Positions 16,643 to 24,378 of a DNA stretch of 33,463 nucleotides are shown one piece after another. Position 1 is the first letter of the stretch. Each line of letters opens with the position of its first letter. The DNA is taken from assembly GCA_002709915.1 (NCBI GenBank), contig PARF01000051.1, positions 1 through 33,463 of the forward strand, in the 5' to 3' direction. A program made the position numbers and the translations under genes. This stretch comes from Roseibacillus sp. GTDB lineage: Bacteria > Verrucomicrobiota > Verrucomicrobiia > Verrucomicrobiales > Akkermansiaceae. Below the pieces are notes generated by a model. It was not told the origin of the DNA and made no database searches. It was given only the letters and a program-made list of their open reading frames with translations.

Positions 16643-17362
16643 ATGCATTCTCGTCAATGCCCAGATTGTAGGTTAAGACCCTCTCCGATGAAATGGTATC
16701 AACACAAGGTAGTCCAGAAGCAGTGGCTGCTCTTGCTTTTGATCCTTGTGATGTGCCTGATTCTGGGCATCCAGACCTTCGGGCCCGATGGGGCCGACGA
16801 GCGGTTCATGGTTGTCCCGAAAGAGATCACTACCAGCTGGCAGGCGGTCCGCTCCGGAGAGGCGACGATTAACGACGTATCTACTCTCTCCACTCTTGTG
16901 ACCAATACCATGTTGCATGGAGATGCGGGCCATCTGGCATTTAACCTTCTATTCCTTTGGATCTTTGCGGCATTGGCTGTGGAGCTTCTGGGATCACGCT
17001 GGATGGTGGCGGTATGCCTCCTGACGGCGGTGTCGGGATCACTGGGTCATGTGTTTCTTAATCCCCTTGAGAATCACCATCTGCTTGGAGCTTCCGGAGT
17101 GGTGATGGGTTTCGAGGGATTGTATCTCGGGATGGCAGTCCGCTGGCGTTTGCCTGATCCCAATGTATTTCCTCTGGCCCGGCCTGTGCCCCCTGCGAAT
17201 CTCGGGATTCTGACAGTGGTTGGGATCTCATTCGATTACTATCGCCTCATGGAGCGTGCTGAAGTCAATATTGCGTATGGGGCACACCTTGGGGGATTCA
17301 TGATGGGGTTGTTCCTAGCCTGCTTTATCGTTCCCAGGCCGAGGCTAGCGGATACAAGGTGA
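16643..17362 (+). CDS. Rhomboid family intramembrane serine protease
   Basis: A 239-residue membrane protease with about six helices. The first conserved block is MLHGDAGHLAFNLLFLWIFA (His residues 92 and 97, Asn101). The catalytic serine is in GASG (Ser151) and the catalytic histidine is in YGAHLGG (His215). The N-terminus carries CPDC (residues 6-9) but no second cysteine pair, so a zinc ribbon is not supported; if translation started at ATG 16688 this part would be absent. It is the last gene of a likely three-gene operon starting at 13714. The substrate could be one of the partner proteins with a single hydrophobic anchor; this is an inference. Confidence 0.9.
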   Translation: MHSRQCPDCRLRPSPMKWYQHKVVQKQWLLLLLILVMCLILGIQTFGPDGADERFMVVPKEITTSWQAVRSGEATINDVSTLSTLVTNTMLHGDAGHLAFNLLFLWIFAALAVELLGSRWMVAVCLLTAVSGSLGHVFLNPLENHHLLGASGVVMGFEGLYLGMAVRWRLPDPNVFPLARPVPPANLGILTVVGISFDYYRLMERAEVNIAYGAHLGGFMMGLFLACFIVPRPRLADTR

Positions 17363-17537
17363 GGGGTCCCGGCAACTTGGGGTCGATGGTCCGCTATGAG
17401 GGGGGCCGGATACCTCCGGCACCGCAAAGAAGCTCTGCTGACTAGCGGAATATACAGAGTGTCAACTCGACCTTTTCCGCTTTCACTCTGGAGCAGCCGG
17501 AAGCAAGTGGAGTTATGACGTAGTGGAGAGCTGCAGG

Positions 17538-17732
17538 TCAGCTTTTCCCGATCTTGGCGGGATACTTGAGCATGGTACGAACCTCTTTCTGATTCATTCC
17601 ATCCACTGCTGCTTGATCGACTCCGAGAGCGACGAGGCGCTTACGATGATCTGCCTGACGGCGACGCCTTGCAGCTCCGCTCTTTCGAGGACGGGTCAGA
17701 TGCGTCTTCATGAACTTTCTCTTCGTGCGCAT
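17538..17732 (-). CDS. Small highly basic protein, function unknown
   Basis: A 64-residue protein with an extreme content of Arg and Lys (MRTKRKFMKTHLTRPRKSG, then AARRRRQADHRKRLVALG) and a short helical C-terminus (NQKEVRTMLKYPAK). It may start at ATG 17711 instead, giving 57 residues. The composition is like nucleic-acid-binding or ribosome-associated small proteins, and similar short basic proteins occur, as far as I recall, in Verrucomicrobiota; no family name is known to me. It stands alone on the minus strand between the rhomboid gene and the aldolase operon. Confidence 0.6.
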   Translation of the reverse strand: MRTKRKFMKTHLTRPRKSGAARRRRQADHRKRLVALGVDQAAVDGMNQKEVRTMLKYPAKIGKS

Positions 17733-18211
17733 ATCGGAATGGAGTTCGGTCAGGAGAATCCCCGTGGGGGGCGGGTAATAGGCTCTCTCGGGCTTCCGGT
17801 CAACCTGAATTGTAGAGAGAAAGTATCTCTTATAAGGGGATAATCGCTATAAAATCTGGTATTTGAGAGTGATTGGCTTCCTGGTCCGTGGTCTGGCAAG
17901 GCTACGGGTGCTCTACCGGGGAGCCGATGGACTCCAAAGATAGGAATCGTCATCTAATCGGTGTCGCCTATTTAAGATGGATGCATGATATTTCCCATGA
18001 GGGTGCTTTCTAACGATGGTCTCTTGATCTGAAGCCGGGCGCATGAGGATTGTTGATGGGGCGACGGAGAGGGCGCTCGCAGATGCAGAGAGTAGTTCGA
18101 GCCCCGTTTCTCAAGATTTGTGTCAGTAGAGCCGGGAGTCTTCTACTGTGCCAGCAGGCAGGTTTATGGTTGGGTTCTGCGTCAACCGCCTCATCCTCAG
18201 GGGAAGAGAAC
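17733..18211. other. 479-bp intergenic region between the small basic gene and the aldolase operon
   Basis: No convincing protein gene is seen; open frames here lack a plausible start or family signal. One long frame runs in front of the aldolase from 18050, but its first 54 residues look non-coding (Arg/Ser/Gly-rich). The region holds a strong plus-strand RNA hairpin (17875-17925) and a TATAAA box at 17848-17853 without a good -35 element. The promoter of the aldolase operon should lie here. Confidence 0.6.
17875..17925 (+). ncRNA. Structured RNA candidate (two stacked helices with a 7-nt bulge)
   Basis: GGCTTCCTGGT (17875-17885) pairs fully with ACCGGGGAGCC (17915-17925), 11 bp including two G-U pairs. 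Directly inside it CCGTGGTC (17886-17893) pairs with GGCTACGG (17900-17907), 8 bp including two G-U pairs, closing the loop TGGCAA. The seven bases GTGCTCT (17908-17914) remain as a bulge. The G-U pairs would be A-C mismatches on the minus strand, so the structure favours a plus-strand transcript. No uridine run follows, so it is not a simple terminator. It may be a leader element of the aldolase operon, which starts 286 bp downstream, or a separate small RNA. No known RNA family is recognised with confidence. Confidence 0.4.
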
Positions 18212-18973
18212 ATGAAGAATACGCCACTAGAAGACTTGCTTAGGCTTTCACATGAGATCGGCAGGGAGGATCGCCGGCTTGCCATCCTTGGGGAGGGTAA
18301 TACCTCAGCGCGAGTTGCGGATGATGAATTCCTGGTCAAGGCGAGCGGCTCATGTCTGGAAAATCTGCGGAGCGATCAAGTTACTCGCTGTCTCTCGAGT
18401 AAGGTGCTCACCCTCATGGAGGACCGTGGGAGGGAATTTTCAAATGAGGAGGTTGATGAAATCCTCCAAGCGAGCAGATGCGACCCGGCAGCAAAAAAGC
18501 CGAGTATCGAGACCATGTTTCATGCGTGGCTTCTTTCCCTCGATGGGGTAGACTTTGTGGGTCATTGCCATTCAGAGGCGGCCAACAAGATTCTATGCAG
18601 CAGCAGGGCGCGTGACTTTGCAGAGAACCGGATCTTCCCCGATGAGATTGTATGCTGTGGGCGGGCCTCGGTCTTCGTGGGGAATTGTGACCCGGGCCTT
18701 CCGCTTGCGCTTGAAATCAAGCGGGAAACGCGGAAATACATCCAAGAGTATGGAGAGGCCCCGCGGTTAATTTTGCTGGAAAATCATGGAATCATTGCCC
18801 TTGGAAAAACCGCTGATGCTGTGCTTGCTTGCACATTCATGGCAGATAAGGCTGCGAATATCTTTGAGGGTGCTGCATCACTCGGTGGTCCGGTATTCCT
18901 GCCACGGGATCAGATCGAGCGTATCGCTGGGAGGCCTGACGAAGTCTACCGGCAGAAGCAGTTGAATCTTTAA
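18212..18973 (+). CDS. Class II aldolase/adducin family protein (sugar-phosphate aldolase-like)
   Basis: A 253-residue cytoplasmic protein of the L-fuculose/L-rhamnulose-phosphate aldolase family, which splits sugar 1-phosphates into dihydroxyacetone phosphate and an aldehyde using zinc. Visible motifs are GEGNTSAR (27-34), KASG (43-46), the catalytic Glu segment PSIETMFHAW (Glu at about 100), zinc ligands in GHCHSE (His118, His120) and LLENHGIIALG. ATG 18212 is chosen because GGGGAAGAG lies just upstream and the family N-terminus fits; a longer frame from 18050 adds an unlikely leader. The FGGY kinase gene follows after 24 bp, matching the usual kinase-aldolase pair of deoxysugar or pentulose breakdown. 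The substrate is not determined. Confidence 0.92.
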   Translation: MKNTPLEDLLRLSHEIGREDRRLAILGEGNTSARVADDEFLVKASGSCLENLRSDQVTRCLSSKVLTLMEDRGREFSNEEVDEILQASRCDPAAKKPSIETMFHAWLLSLDGVDFVGHCHSEAANKILCSSRARDFAENRIFPDEIVCCGRASVFVGNCDPGLPLALEIKRETRKYIQEYGEAPRLILLENHGIIALGKTADAVLACTFMADKAANIFEGAASLGGPVFLPRDQIERIAGRPDEVYRQKQLNL

Positions 18974-18997
18974 GAGCGTCAATGCCACCGCGTATCG

Positions 18998-20386
18998 ATG
19001 GGTTACCTTGGAATTGATCTGGGCACTGGTGGTGTGCGTTGTCTTCTCGTGGAGGACGATGGTGCCATCCGGTCGGAAAGTTCCCAGAAACTGGGTAATC
19101 GTAACTTGGCACGAGAGGTCGGTCGCTCGGAGCAAGATCCGGAGGAATGGGTTCTCGCGCTGGAGGATGCCATGGATCACCTGTTTTCTGATCCTGCTCA
19201 TCGCGATGTGCATGCGGTCGCGGTGGATAGCACTTCGGGGACGGTTCTCCCGGTGAGTCCTGATGGCAATCCGCTTGGAAGGGCCCTTATGTATGATGAT
19301 ATGCGGGCTACGGAGGAAGCGGATCGTTGTGGGGAGGTATTTGGAGGAAGATGCTCGCCAACCTTTTCCCTTCCTAAAATTCGATGGATGCAGAGCCATC
19401 TTGATTTGCCGGAAGATGTGCTCTTTTTCCATGCGGCCGACTTCGTCAACAGTTGGCTGGCAGGAACTCCTGAGATTCCAACTGATTTTACCAATGCCAT
19501 GAAGACGGGAGTTGACCCGGCTTTTGGAAAATGGCCATCCAGTCTGGTGGATCTCAGCTTGCCTGAGGTTGTGGCTCCGGGGCGGCGAATTGGATTCCTG
19601 AGTGAAAGGCATTGCAAGCGATGGCAATTGCCCCGGGAGGTAGTGCTTGTGAGTGGAGCGACCGATTCAAATGCAGCATTTTATGCCTCCGGCGCTGCGA
19701 GTCCCGGAGACTGGTCAACAACGGTGGGGACAACAATGGCGTTCAAGGGTGTGAGTGAGAGAAAAATCGAAGACCCGCAAGCGAGAATCTACTGCCATCG
19801 ACATCCGGATGGATCATGGCTGCCAGGTGGCGCGTCAAATGCCGGTGGAGAGATAGTGCGTCGACGTTTCGGTAATCGTATCGAGGAAATAGAACTGCGG
19901 TCACGGGAACGAGAAGAGACTAGTCATCTTATATATCCCTCAGTGCGTCAGGGTGAGCGCCTTCCGTTTGCCAGTAGTTCCTTCAAGCCCTTTTGTGATG
20001 GTGAGGAGGATGATGAAGTAGGATTTTTTCTTGGTTGTTTAGAGGGACTAGCATGCCTTGAGGCACTGGTATTCGAGTTGATCGAATCTTTAGGGGGAGT
20101 TGTTGGAGAAAACCTCTATGCGACCGGGGGAGGATCCCGGAGTCGGCGGAGTCTTCAGGTGCGTGCTGATATGCTGTGCAAATGTATCAAGATCCCAGCC
20201 CACCCCCATTCGGCAATGGGAGCCGCGATTCTGGCTGCTGCTGGATTTCATGGTGATCCTGTTGGGAACTGGTCTCGCAGGATGGTAAAAATGTCTCAGG
20301 TCGTGGAGCCTGAGAGCGGAAGAGAGAGCTACTACCGGGACCGATTTCTTGAATTCAGCGCACGCTGCCATCAGTCCCTCATATAG
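18998..20386 (+). CDS. FGGY-family carbohydrate kinase
   Basis: A 462-residue sugar kinase of the FGGY family (xylulose, ribulose, fuculose and rhamnulose kinases), which phosphorylates an open-chain ketose with ATP. The N-terminal nucleotide-binding motif is GIDLGTGGVRCL (4-15), the substrate-side segments are DSTSGTVLPV and YDDMRA, and the C-terminal domain has SGATDSNAA, TVGTTMAFKG and the ATP-binding ATGGGSRS. The partner aldolase lies directly upstream and the HAD phosphatase starts 4 bp after this stop, so the genes form one operon. The length is slightly below that of typical family members (about 480-540), with the C-terminal helices seemingly complete. Confidence 0.93.
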   Translation: MGYLGIDLGTGGVRCLLVEDDGAIRSESSQKLGNRNLAREVGRSEQDPEEWVLALEDAMDHLFSDPAHRDVHAVAVDSTSGTVLPVSPDGNPLGRALMYDDMRATEEADRCGEVFGGRCSPTFSLPKIRWMQSHLDLPEDVLFFHAADFVNSWLAGTPEIPTDFTNAMKTGVDPAFGKWPSSLVDLSLPEVVAPGRRIGFLSERHCKRWQLPREVVLVSGATDSNAAFYASGAASPGDWSTTVGTTMAFKGVSERKIEDPQARIYCHRHPDGSWLPGGASNAGGEIVRRRFGNRIEEIELRSREREETSHLIYPSVRQGERLPFASSSFKPFCDGEEDDEVGFFLGCLEGLACLEALVFELIESLGGVVGENLYATGGGSRSRRSLQVRADMLCKCIKIPAHPHSAMGAAILAAAGFHGDPVGNWSRRMVKMSQVVEPESGRESYYRDRFLEFSARCHQSLI

Positions 20387-20390
20387 TGCA

Positions 20391-21098
20391 ATGCCAATAG
20401 ATTTAGTCATTTCAGACCTCGATGGAACGATCTTGGAGACCGAAGACTACCATCGGAGGGCATATAATGCTCTGTTTCGTGAATTGAACCTTTCGCGGGA
20501 GTGGAGTGAGGAAGATTACAAGGCGCGGCTCGCCACGATGGGTGGAGCAAAGTTCGATGAGATCCTCAAATGGCTCTCGCCGCCCGTGGAAAATCATGGT
20601 GAGACCTGCAGGAAATTGTATGCGCGAAAGACGGAACTGTATGTGGATCTTGTTGTAGATGCGCTCGACCGAGAAGAGCTTGCTCTCCGGCCCGGGGTGA
20701 AATCTCTTTTCAAGGAAGTGATCGGCTCCGGGGTGGGACTGGCTGTTGGATCGGCGTGTGTCAAGTGGGCCGCGGAAAAAGTCCTCGAGGCTTCGTTGGG
20801 TGAGGAGCTCGTTTCGTCGCTGGAAACGGTGTGCGCCGGTGATGATGTGGAGGCTAAGAAGCCCGATCCGCAGGTGTATCTATTGGTAGCACAGCGTTGC
20901 GGGGTAGAGCCGCGAAATTGTTTTGTCATTGAAGATACAAGGCATGGCATGGAGGCCGCGCATAATGCGGGAATGCGTTGTCTTGTGACACCCAGCAAGC
21001 TTGCGAAAGGTGATGTGTTTCAGGGAGCCGCGGGGGAGATTGAAAGCCTTGAGGGAATTGGCATTCAGGATTTACGCGTGTTCTGGGAAAACTACTAA
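20391..21098 (+). CDS. HAD-superfamily phosphatase/phosphomutase (beta-phosphoglucomutase-like)
   Basis: A 235-residue haloacid-dehalogenase-type hydrolase. Motif I is SDLDGTILE (nucleophile Asp8 and Asp10), motif II GSACV, motif III KKPDPQVY and motif IV VIEDTRHGMEAA, the pattern of subfamily IA phosphatases that act on sugar phosphates. ATG 20391 is used: it starts 4 bp after the kinase stop and gives the normal distance to motif I. The position after a kinase and an aldolase suggests removal or isomerisation of a sugar-phosphate intermediate, but this is an inference. Confidence 0.92.
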   Translation: MPIDLVISDLDGTILETEDYHRRAYNALFRELNLSREWSEEDYKARLATMGGAKFDEILKWLSPPVENHGETCRKLYARKTELYVDLVVDALDREELALRPGVKSLFKEVIGSGVGLAVGSACVKWAAEKVLEASLGEELVSSLETVCAGDDVEAKKPDPQVYLLVAQRCGVEPRNCFVIEDTRHGMEAAHNAGMRCLVTPSKLAKGDVFQGAAGEIESLEGIGIQDLRVFWENY

Positions 21099-21150
21099 CT
21101 GTGTCCGGATCTACTGGTAGCTTGTCAAGGACCGGTAAATCAGGGAAGAC

Positions 21151-22713
21151 ATGGAAATGATTCGTCTCGCTGCAGTGCTGGTGCTTTTTTGGCCGGAAGT
21201 GATCGAAGGTGCCGATCGTCCAAATATTCTCTTCGCGATTTCGGATGATCAGTCTTGGATGCATGCCAGTGCCTATGGCGATAAGGGGACAAGCACACCG
21301 GCATTTGACCGGGTGGCACGGGAGGGAATTCTTTTCACGCACGCGTTTGCTTCCTGCCCTTCCTGCATGCCGTCCCGGACCTCGATTCTTACCGGGCGGA
21401 ACATGTGGGAGACTGGACCCGGGGGGAATCTGATGGGGTCCTTGAAATCTGAGTATGCCATTTTCTCGCTCCTCCTCCAGCAATCCGGATACCAGCTGGC
21501 CGCAACAGGAAAGACATGGGGGCCGGGAAAACTGGAGGGATTTACCCCGGCTGCAGGAAAAACGTTGCCACCCCGTTCGTATTCCTCAATCCATACCGAA
21601 GCAATTCTAGGCACCTCTTTTCACCGCAGGACATTGAAGGAGCGGCGTCCGGGAATGAGCCATCTTGATTATGCGTCTAACTTCGAGGACTTCCTCGCTA
21701 GCCGGGACAGGGAGAAGCCATTTTTCTTCTGGTATGGCTCGAATGAGCCTCACCAGAGGTTTGAGAAAGGGGCATGGAAAAAACATGGAAAGAAGCTGGA
21801 AGATGCGTTGCTACCCGGAAGCCTGCCGGATCACCCGGTTGTTCGGGGAGAGTTTCTCGACTACGCTCTTGAGATCGAGCACTTCGATACGCATCTCGGA
21901 AGGATGCTCGATATTCCTGAAAGGGAAAATCTGCTGGAGAATACCTTGATCGTGGTTACCAGCGATCATGGAAATCCGATGCCCCGATCCAAGTGCAACC
22001 TTTATGATTCTGGAACCCGGGTGCCTCTCGCTATTCGATTCCCCGGACCCGCCAAGAAAGGTGTGACTCGTCGAGATCTGGTTAACCTTATTGATCTCGC
22101 CCCAACTTTTCTGGAAGCGGCCGAGATTGAGATTCCAGCAGAGATGAACGGTCAGTCATTACTGAAAACGGGTAGTGCTCGATCGCGCGATTTTGTCGTT
22201 ACCGGATTCGAGCGCCATATTATCTGTCGCCGTGATGGAGTAGGTTACCCTGCACGGTGCATCCGAACTAATTCTTTTGCCTACATTCGGAACTATGAGC
22301 CGACTCGATGGCCGGCGGGCGATCCGGATTTCGTGTCGTCCCACCAGGGATTCCTTGGGGATTGTGACCGTGGAGCGACCAAGGAGTTCCTTATGAATAA
22401 ATGTAGTGAAACTGGAATAGCGCCTTACTACCGACTCTCTTTTGGGCGGCGTCCTGCTGAGGAGTTGTATGATATGAAGCAGGATCCGCATCAGTTGAGG
22501 AACCTCGCGGAGGACGAGCAATTTGCAGAGATAAAGTCATCGCTTCGGCAAAAGATGGAAGATTATCTTCGTGTGACTGATGATCCACGGATGCAAGGCC
22601 AGTCTCCCTGGGACGACTACGAGTTCACCGATAAGAGGATCTTTGGAAATCCGCGATGGAGAGAGGAGGGGCTTGCACTTCCAAGTGTGATCCTCGAACA
22701 CCGCCCCGATTAA
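21151..22713 (+). CDS. Sulfatase (S1 family, N-sulfoglucosamine-sulfohydrolase-like)
   Basis: A 520-residue secreted sulfatase. Residues 1-20 are a signal peptide ending EVIEGA. The formylglycine motif is CMPSR (Cys72 to Arg76), preceded by a second cysteine in CPSC. The metal site is FAISDDQSW, and VTSDHGNPMPRSK carries the second set of metal ligands. The spacing and the ATGKTWGPGK segment resemble heparan N-sulfatase-like members of the family; the true substrate is not known. It lies 52 bp downstream of the HAD gene on the same strand, so desulfation and sugar breakdown appear cotranscribed. It converges on another sulfatase gene. Confidence 0.93.
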   Translation: MEMIRLAAVLVLFWPEVIEGADRPNILFAISDDQSWMHASAYGDKGTSTPAFDRVAREGILFTHAFASCPSCMPSRTSILTGRNMWETGPGGNLMGSLKSEYAIFSLLLQQSGYQLAATGKTWGPGKLEGFTPAAGKTLPPRSYSSIHTEAILGTSFHRRTLKERRPGMSHLDYASNFEDFLASRDREKPFFFWYGSNEPHQRFEKGAWKKHGKKLEDALLPGSLPDHPVVRGEFLDYALEIEHFDTHLGRMLDIPERENLLENTLIVVTSDHGNPMPRSKCNLYDSGTRVPLAIRFPGPAKKGVTRRDLVNLIDLAPTFLEAAEIEIPAEMNGQSLLKTGSARSRDFVVTGFERHIICRRDGVGYPARCIRTNSFAYIRNYEPTRWPAGDPDFVSSHQGFLGDCDRGATKEFLMNKCSETGIAPYYRLSFGRRPAEELYDMKQDPHQLRNLAEDEQFAEIKSSLRQKMEDYLRVTDDPRMQGQSPWDDYEFTDKRIFGNPRWREEGLALPSVILEHRPD

Positions 22714-22733
22714 ACAATCCACATCCGGGTAAC

Positions 22734-22766
22734 GAGAAAAAGAAGAAGTCCACTTTGAAATGTGGA
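22734..22766 (-). terminator. Candidate intrinsic terminator of the minus-strand sulfatase gene
   Basis: Read on the minus strand, TCCAC pairs with GTGGA around an 8-base loop and is followed by the pyrimidine-rich run CTTCTTCTTTTTCTC. It lies just behind the stop codon of the sulfatase at 22771. The stem is short (5 bp, with two further A-T pairs possible inside), so support is moderate. Confidence 0.4.
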
Positions 22767-22770
22767 GTGA

Positions 22771-24198
22771 TCAAAGAGATCCCTTGGGGCGCTTGTTCGC
22801 CCTCAGACTGGTATCAAACTTCTTTGCGAGGTCCCGCAGACGATTGACGACTTGAGGATTATCTCCGGCTATGTTCGATTTCTGGCTAAGGTCCTTTTCA
22901 AGATCATAGAGGGTCACCTCTGTCTCTTTCTGAATATAGGGTCCAGGAATTCCATCCTTTCCTGGCTGATCTTTCAGACTGCGATAGGAGTGATTGAGAT
23001 GGAGACTCCATTTTCCAGAGCGAACCGCTTCAAGCCGGTCTCCACGGTAAAAGAAATACGCCTCGTGTGGACTCTCAGCCTCCCCGGGATTAGTGAGCAG
23101 GGAAATGATGTCTCGCCCATCAATCTGGTGGGGAGGTTCTTTCCCCCCCACAATATTCTGTATCGTTGGGAAAAGATCAATGTGCATGGCCGGAGTATGA
23201 CAAGCTTGGCCTGCAGGAATTCTACGAGGCCAACGCACGATGCAGGGGACCCGTTGCCCCCCTTCCCACGTAGTGCCCTTTCCTTCGCGGAGTGGTTGAG
23301 CGCTCCCGGCGTGGTTTCCGTAGCTCAACCAAGGCCCGTTGTCGCTGGTGAACAAGATCAAAGTATCGTCAGCCAGTTCAAATTTCTTCAGGGCCGCCGT
23401 GATCTGACCGACAGACCAGTCTATTTCCATGATGACATCCCCGTAAAGTCCCTGTTCAGATTTGCCCTTGAATTTGTCCGAGACGAAAAGAGGAACGTGA
23501 GGCATGGAGTGGGCCACGTAGAGGAAGAAGGGGTTAGTCCGGTTACGGGAAATGAAGTCCACTGCCCTTTCAGTGTAAGAGGTTGTGAGGCCAACCTGAT
23601 CCTCAGGCGAAACCTCTGTGTTGATGATTTCGTTACCCTCAATCATAGGGAGGTGAGGCCAGCGCTTCAGTCTCTTTTCCATTGGGAGATGGCGGACGCC
23701 CGGATGGTAGGGCCACATGTCATTGGAAAAGGGCAATCCATAGTATTCGTCGAAACCGTGCTGGAGAGGCAGAAACTTCTTCAGGTGACCCAAGTGCCAC
23801 TTTCCAAACAGGGCTGTGGCGTAGCCGCGATCCTTGAGCATCTCGGAGATAAGAACCTCTCCGTCTGCAATTCCCCCTCTCGAACTTGGGCCGGGAGCTC
23901 CAAGCATGTTGATACGATTCGGATAGCAGCCGGTGAGTAGTCCGGCTCGGGAGGCGCCACACACTGCCTGAGGAACATACCAGTTGGTAAAGATCAGCCC
24001 CTCGTCCGCCAGCCGGTCGAGGTGGGGTGTCGAGAACCCCTTCGCGCCGAATTTTCCTACATCAGCATAACCCTGATCATCGGTCATGATGATGACAATA
24101 TTAGGGGACCGAGTGGAGGTTTTGTTTCCTGTCGCAGAGACAGTGACCGGTACAATGCCAGTAATGAGTGTCAGAAATAAAAGATATACGGTCTTCAT
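22771..24198 (-). CDS. Sulfatase (arylsulfatase A-like, CGASR motif)
   Basis: A 475-residue secreted sulfatase with a signal peptide at residues 1-22 (MKTVYLLFLTLITGIVPVTV). The formylglycine motif is CGASR (Cys80 to Arg84), the accepted C-x-A-x-R variant of the usual C-x-P-S-R, and is followed by AGLLTGCYPNR. Metal ligands are in VIIMTDDQGYADVG and LFTSDNGPWLSYG; FGKWHLGH is also typical of arylsulfatase A relatives. It is convergent with the sulfatase at 21151, and a candidate terminator lies just behind it. The substrate is not known. Confidence 0.95.
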   Translation of the reverse strand: MKTVYLLFLTLITGIVPVTVSATGNKTSTRSPNIVIIMTDDQGYADVGKFGAKGFSTPHLDRLADEGLIFTNWYVPQAVCGASRAGLLTGCYPNRINMLGAPGPSSRGGIADGEVLISEMLKDRGYATALFGKWHLGHLKKFLPLQHGFDEYYGLPFSNDMWPYHPGVRHLPMEKRLKRWPHLPMIEGNEIINTEVSPEDQVGLTTSYTERAVDFISRNRTNPFFLYVAHSMPHVPLFVSDKFKGKSEQGLYGDVIMEIDWSVGQITAALKKFELADDTLILFTSDNGPWLSYGNHAGSAQPLREGKGTTWEGGQRVPCIVRWPRRIPAGQACHTPAMHIDLFPTIQNIVGGKEPPHQIDGRDIISLLTNPGEAESPHEAYFFYRGDRLEAVRSGKWSLHLNHSYRSLKDQPGKDGIPGPYIQKETEVTLYDLEKDLSQKSNIAGDNPQVVNRLRDLAKKFDTSLRANKRPKGSL

Positions 24199-24240
24199 GG
24201 TGTGGCAAAGAACCCCATCGCCAAGCCTTTGGGATAGAGA

Positions 24241-24375
24241 ATGGAAAGCGAACAGCCTGAAGATAGGAAGCGAGAAATGATCGAGGAAGGCATGAAGGCT
24301 CTTTTAAAAGTGGATTTTTATGAGGTGGGCTACAATGAGCTGCGTTGCACTTCTAGTTCACATAGGGTGAACTGA
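24241..24375 (+). CDS. Possible 44-residue leader protein in front of the ExbB-like gene
   Basis: ATG 24241 opens a 44-codon frame (MESEQPEDRKREMIEEGM, then KALLKVDFYEVGYNELRC) that ends with TGA at 24373-24375. An in-frame TAG at 24235 fixes the upstream limit. The charged helical start and mixed composition look coding. The frame is the same as that of the next gene, whose GTG start comes one codon after the TGA. It may be a separate small protein coupled to the next gene, or the first part of a longer protein interrupted by TGA. No family is recognised. Confidence 0.4.
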   Translation: MESEQPEDRKREMIEEGMKALLKVDFYEVGYNELRCTSSSHRVN

Positions 24376-24378
24376 GGT

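Noticed and set aside
16643-16690. Zinc ribbon at the N-terminus of the complete rhomboid
   Set aside because: Only one CPDC pair is present; no second cysteine pair follows before the first membrane helix.
17840-17940. Resemblance of the hairpin region to a cyclic-di-GMP (GEMM) riboswitch
   Set aside because: Only short fragments such as CCGGG and CCGATGG are similar; the conserved 5' part and the GNRA-type stem of that riboswitch are not found.
17870-17945. tRNA-Gly-like sequence on the minus strand (GGTAGAGCACC and CTTGCCA segments)
   Set aside because: A D-arm-like stem exists, but the anticodon arm has the wrong size, no T-arm is present and the acceptor ends do not pair. The G-U pattern favours the plus strand.
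18050-18211. N-terminal extension of the aldolase from an earlier start
   Set aside because: The added 54 residues have non-coding character, while ATG 18212 has a nearby purine-rich ribosome binding site and the usual family start.
22852-23940. 362-codon open frame on the plus strand opposite a sulfatase
   Set aside because: The minus strand encodes a complete sulfatase with signal peptide and CGASR motif; the plus frame has no motif and reads like a shadow.
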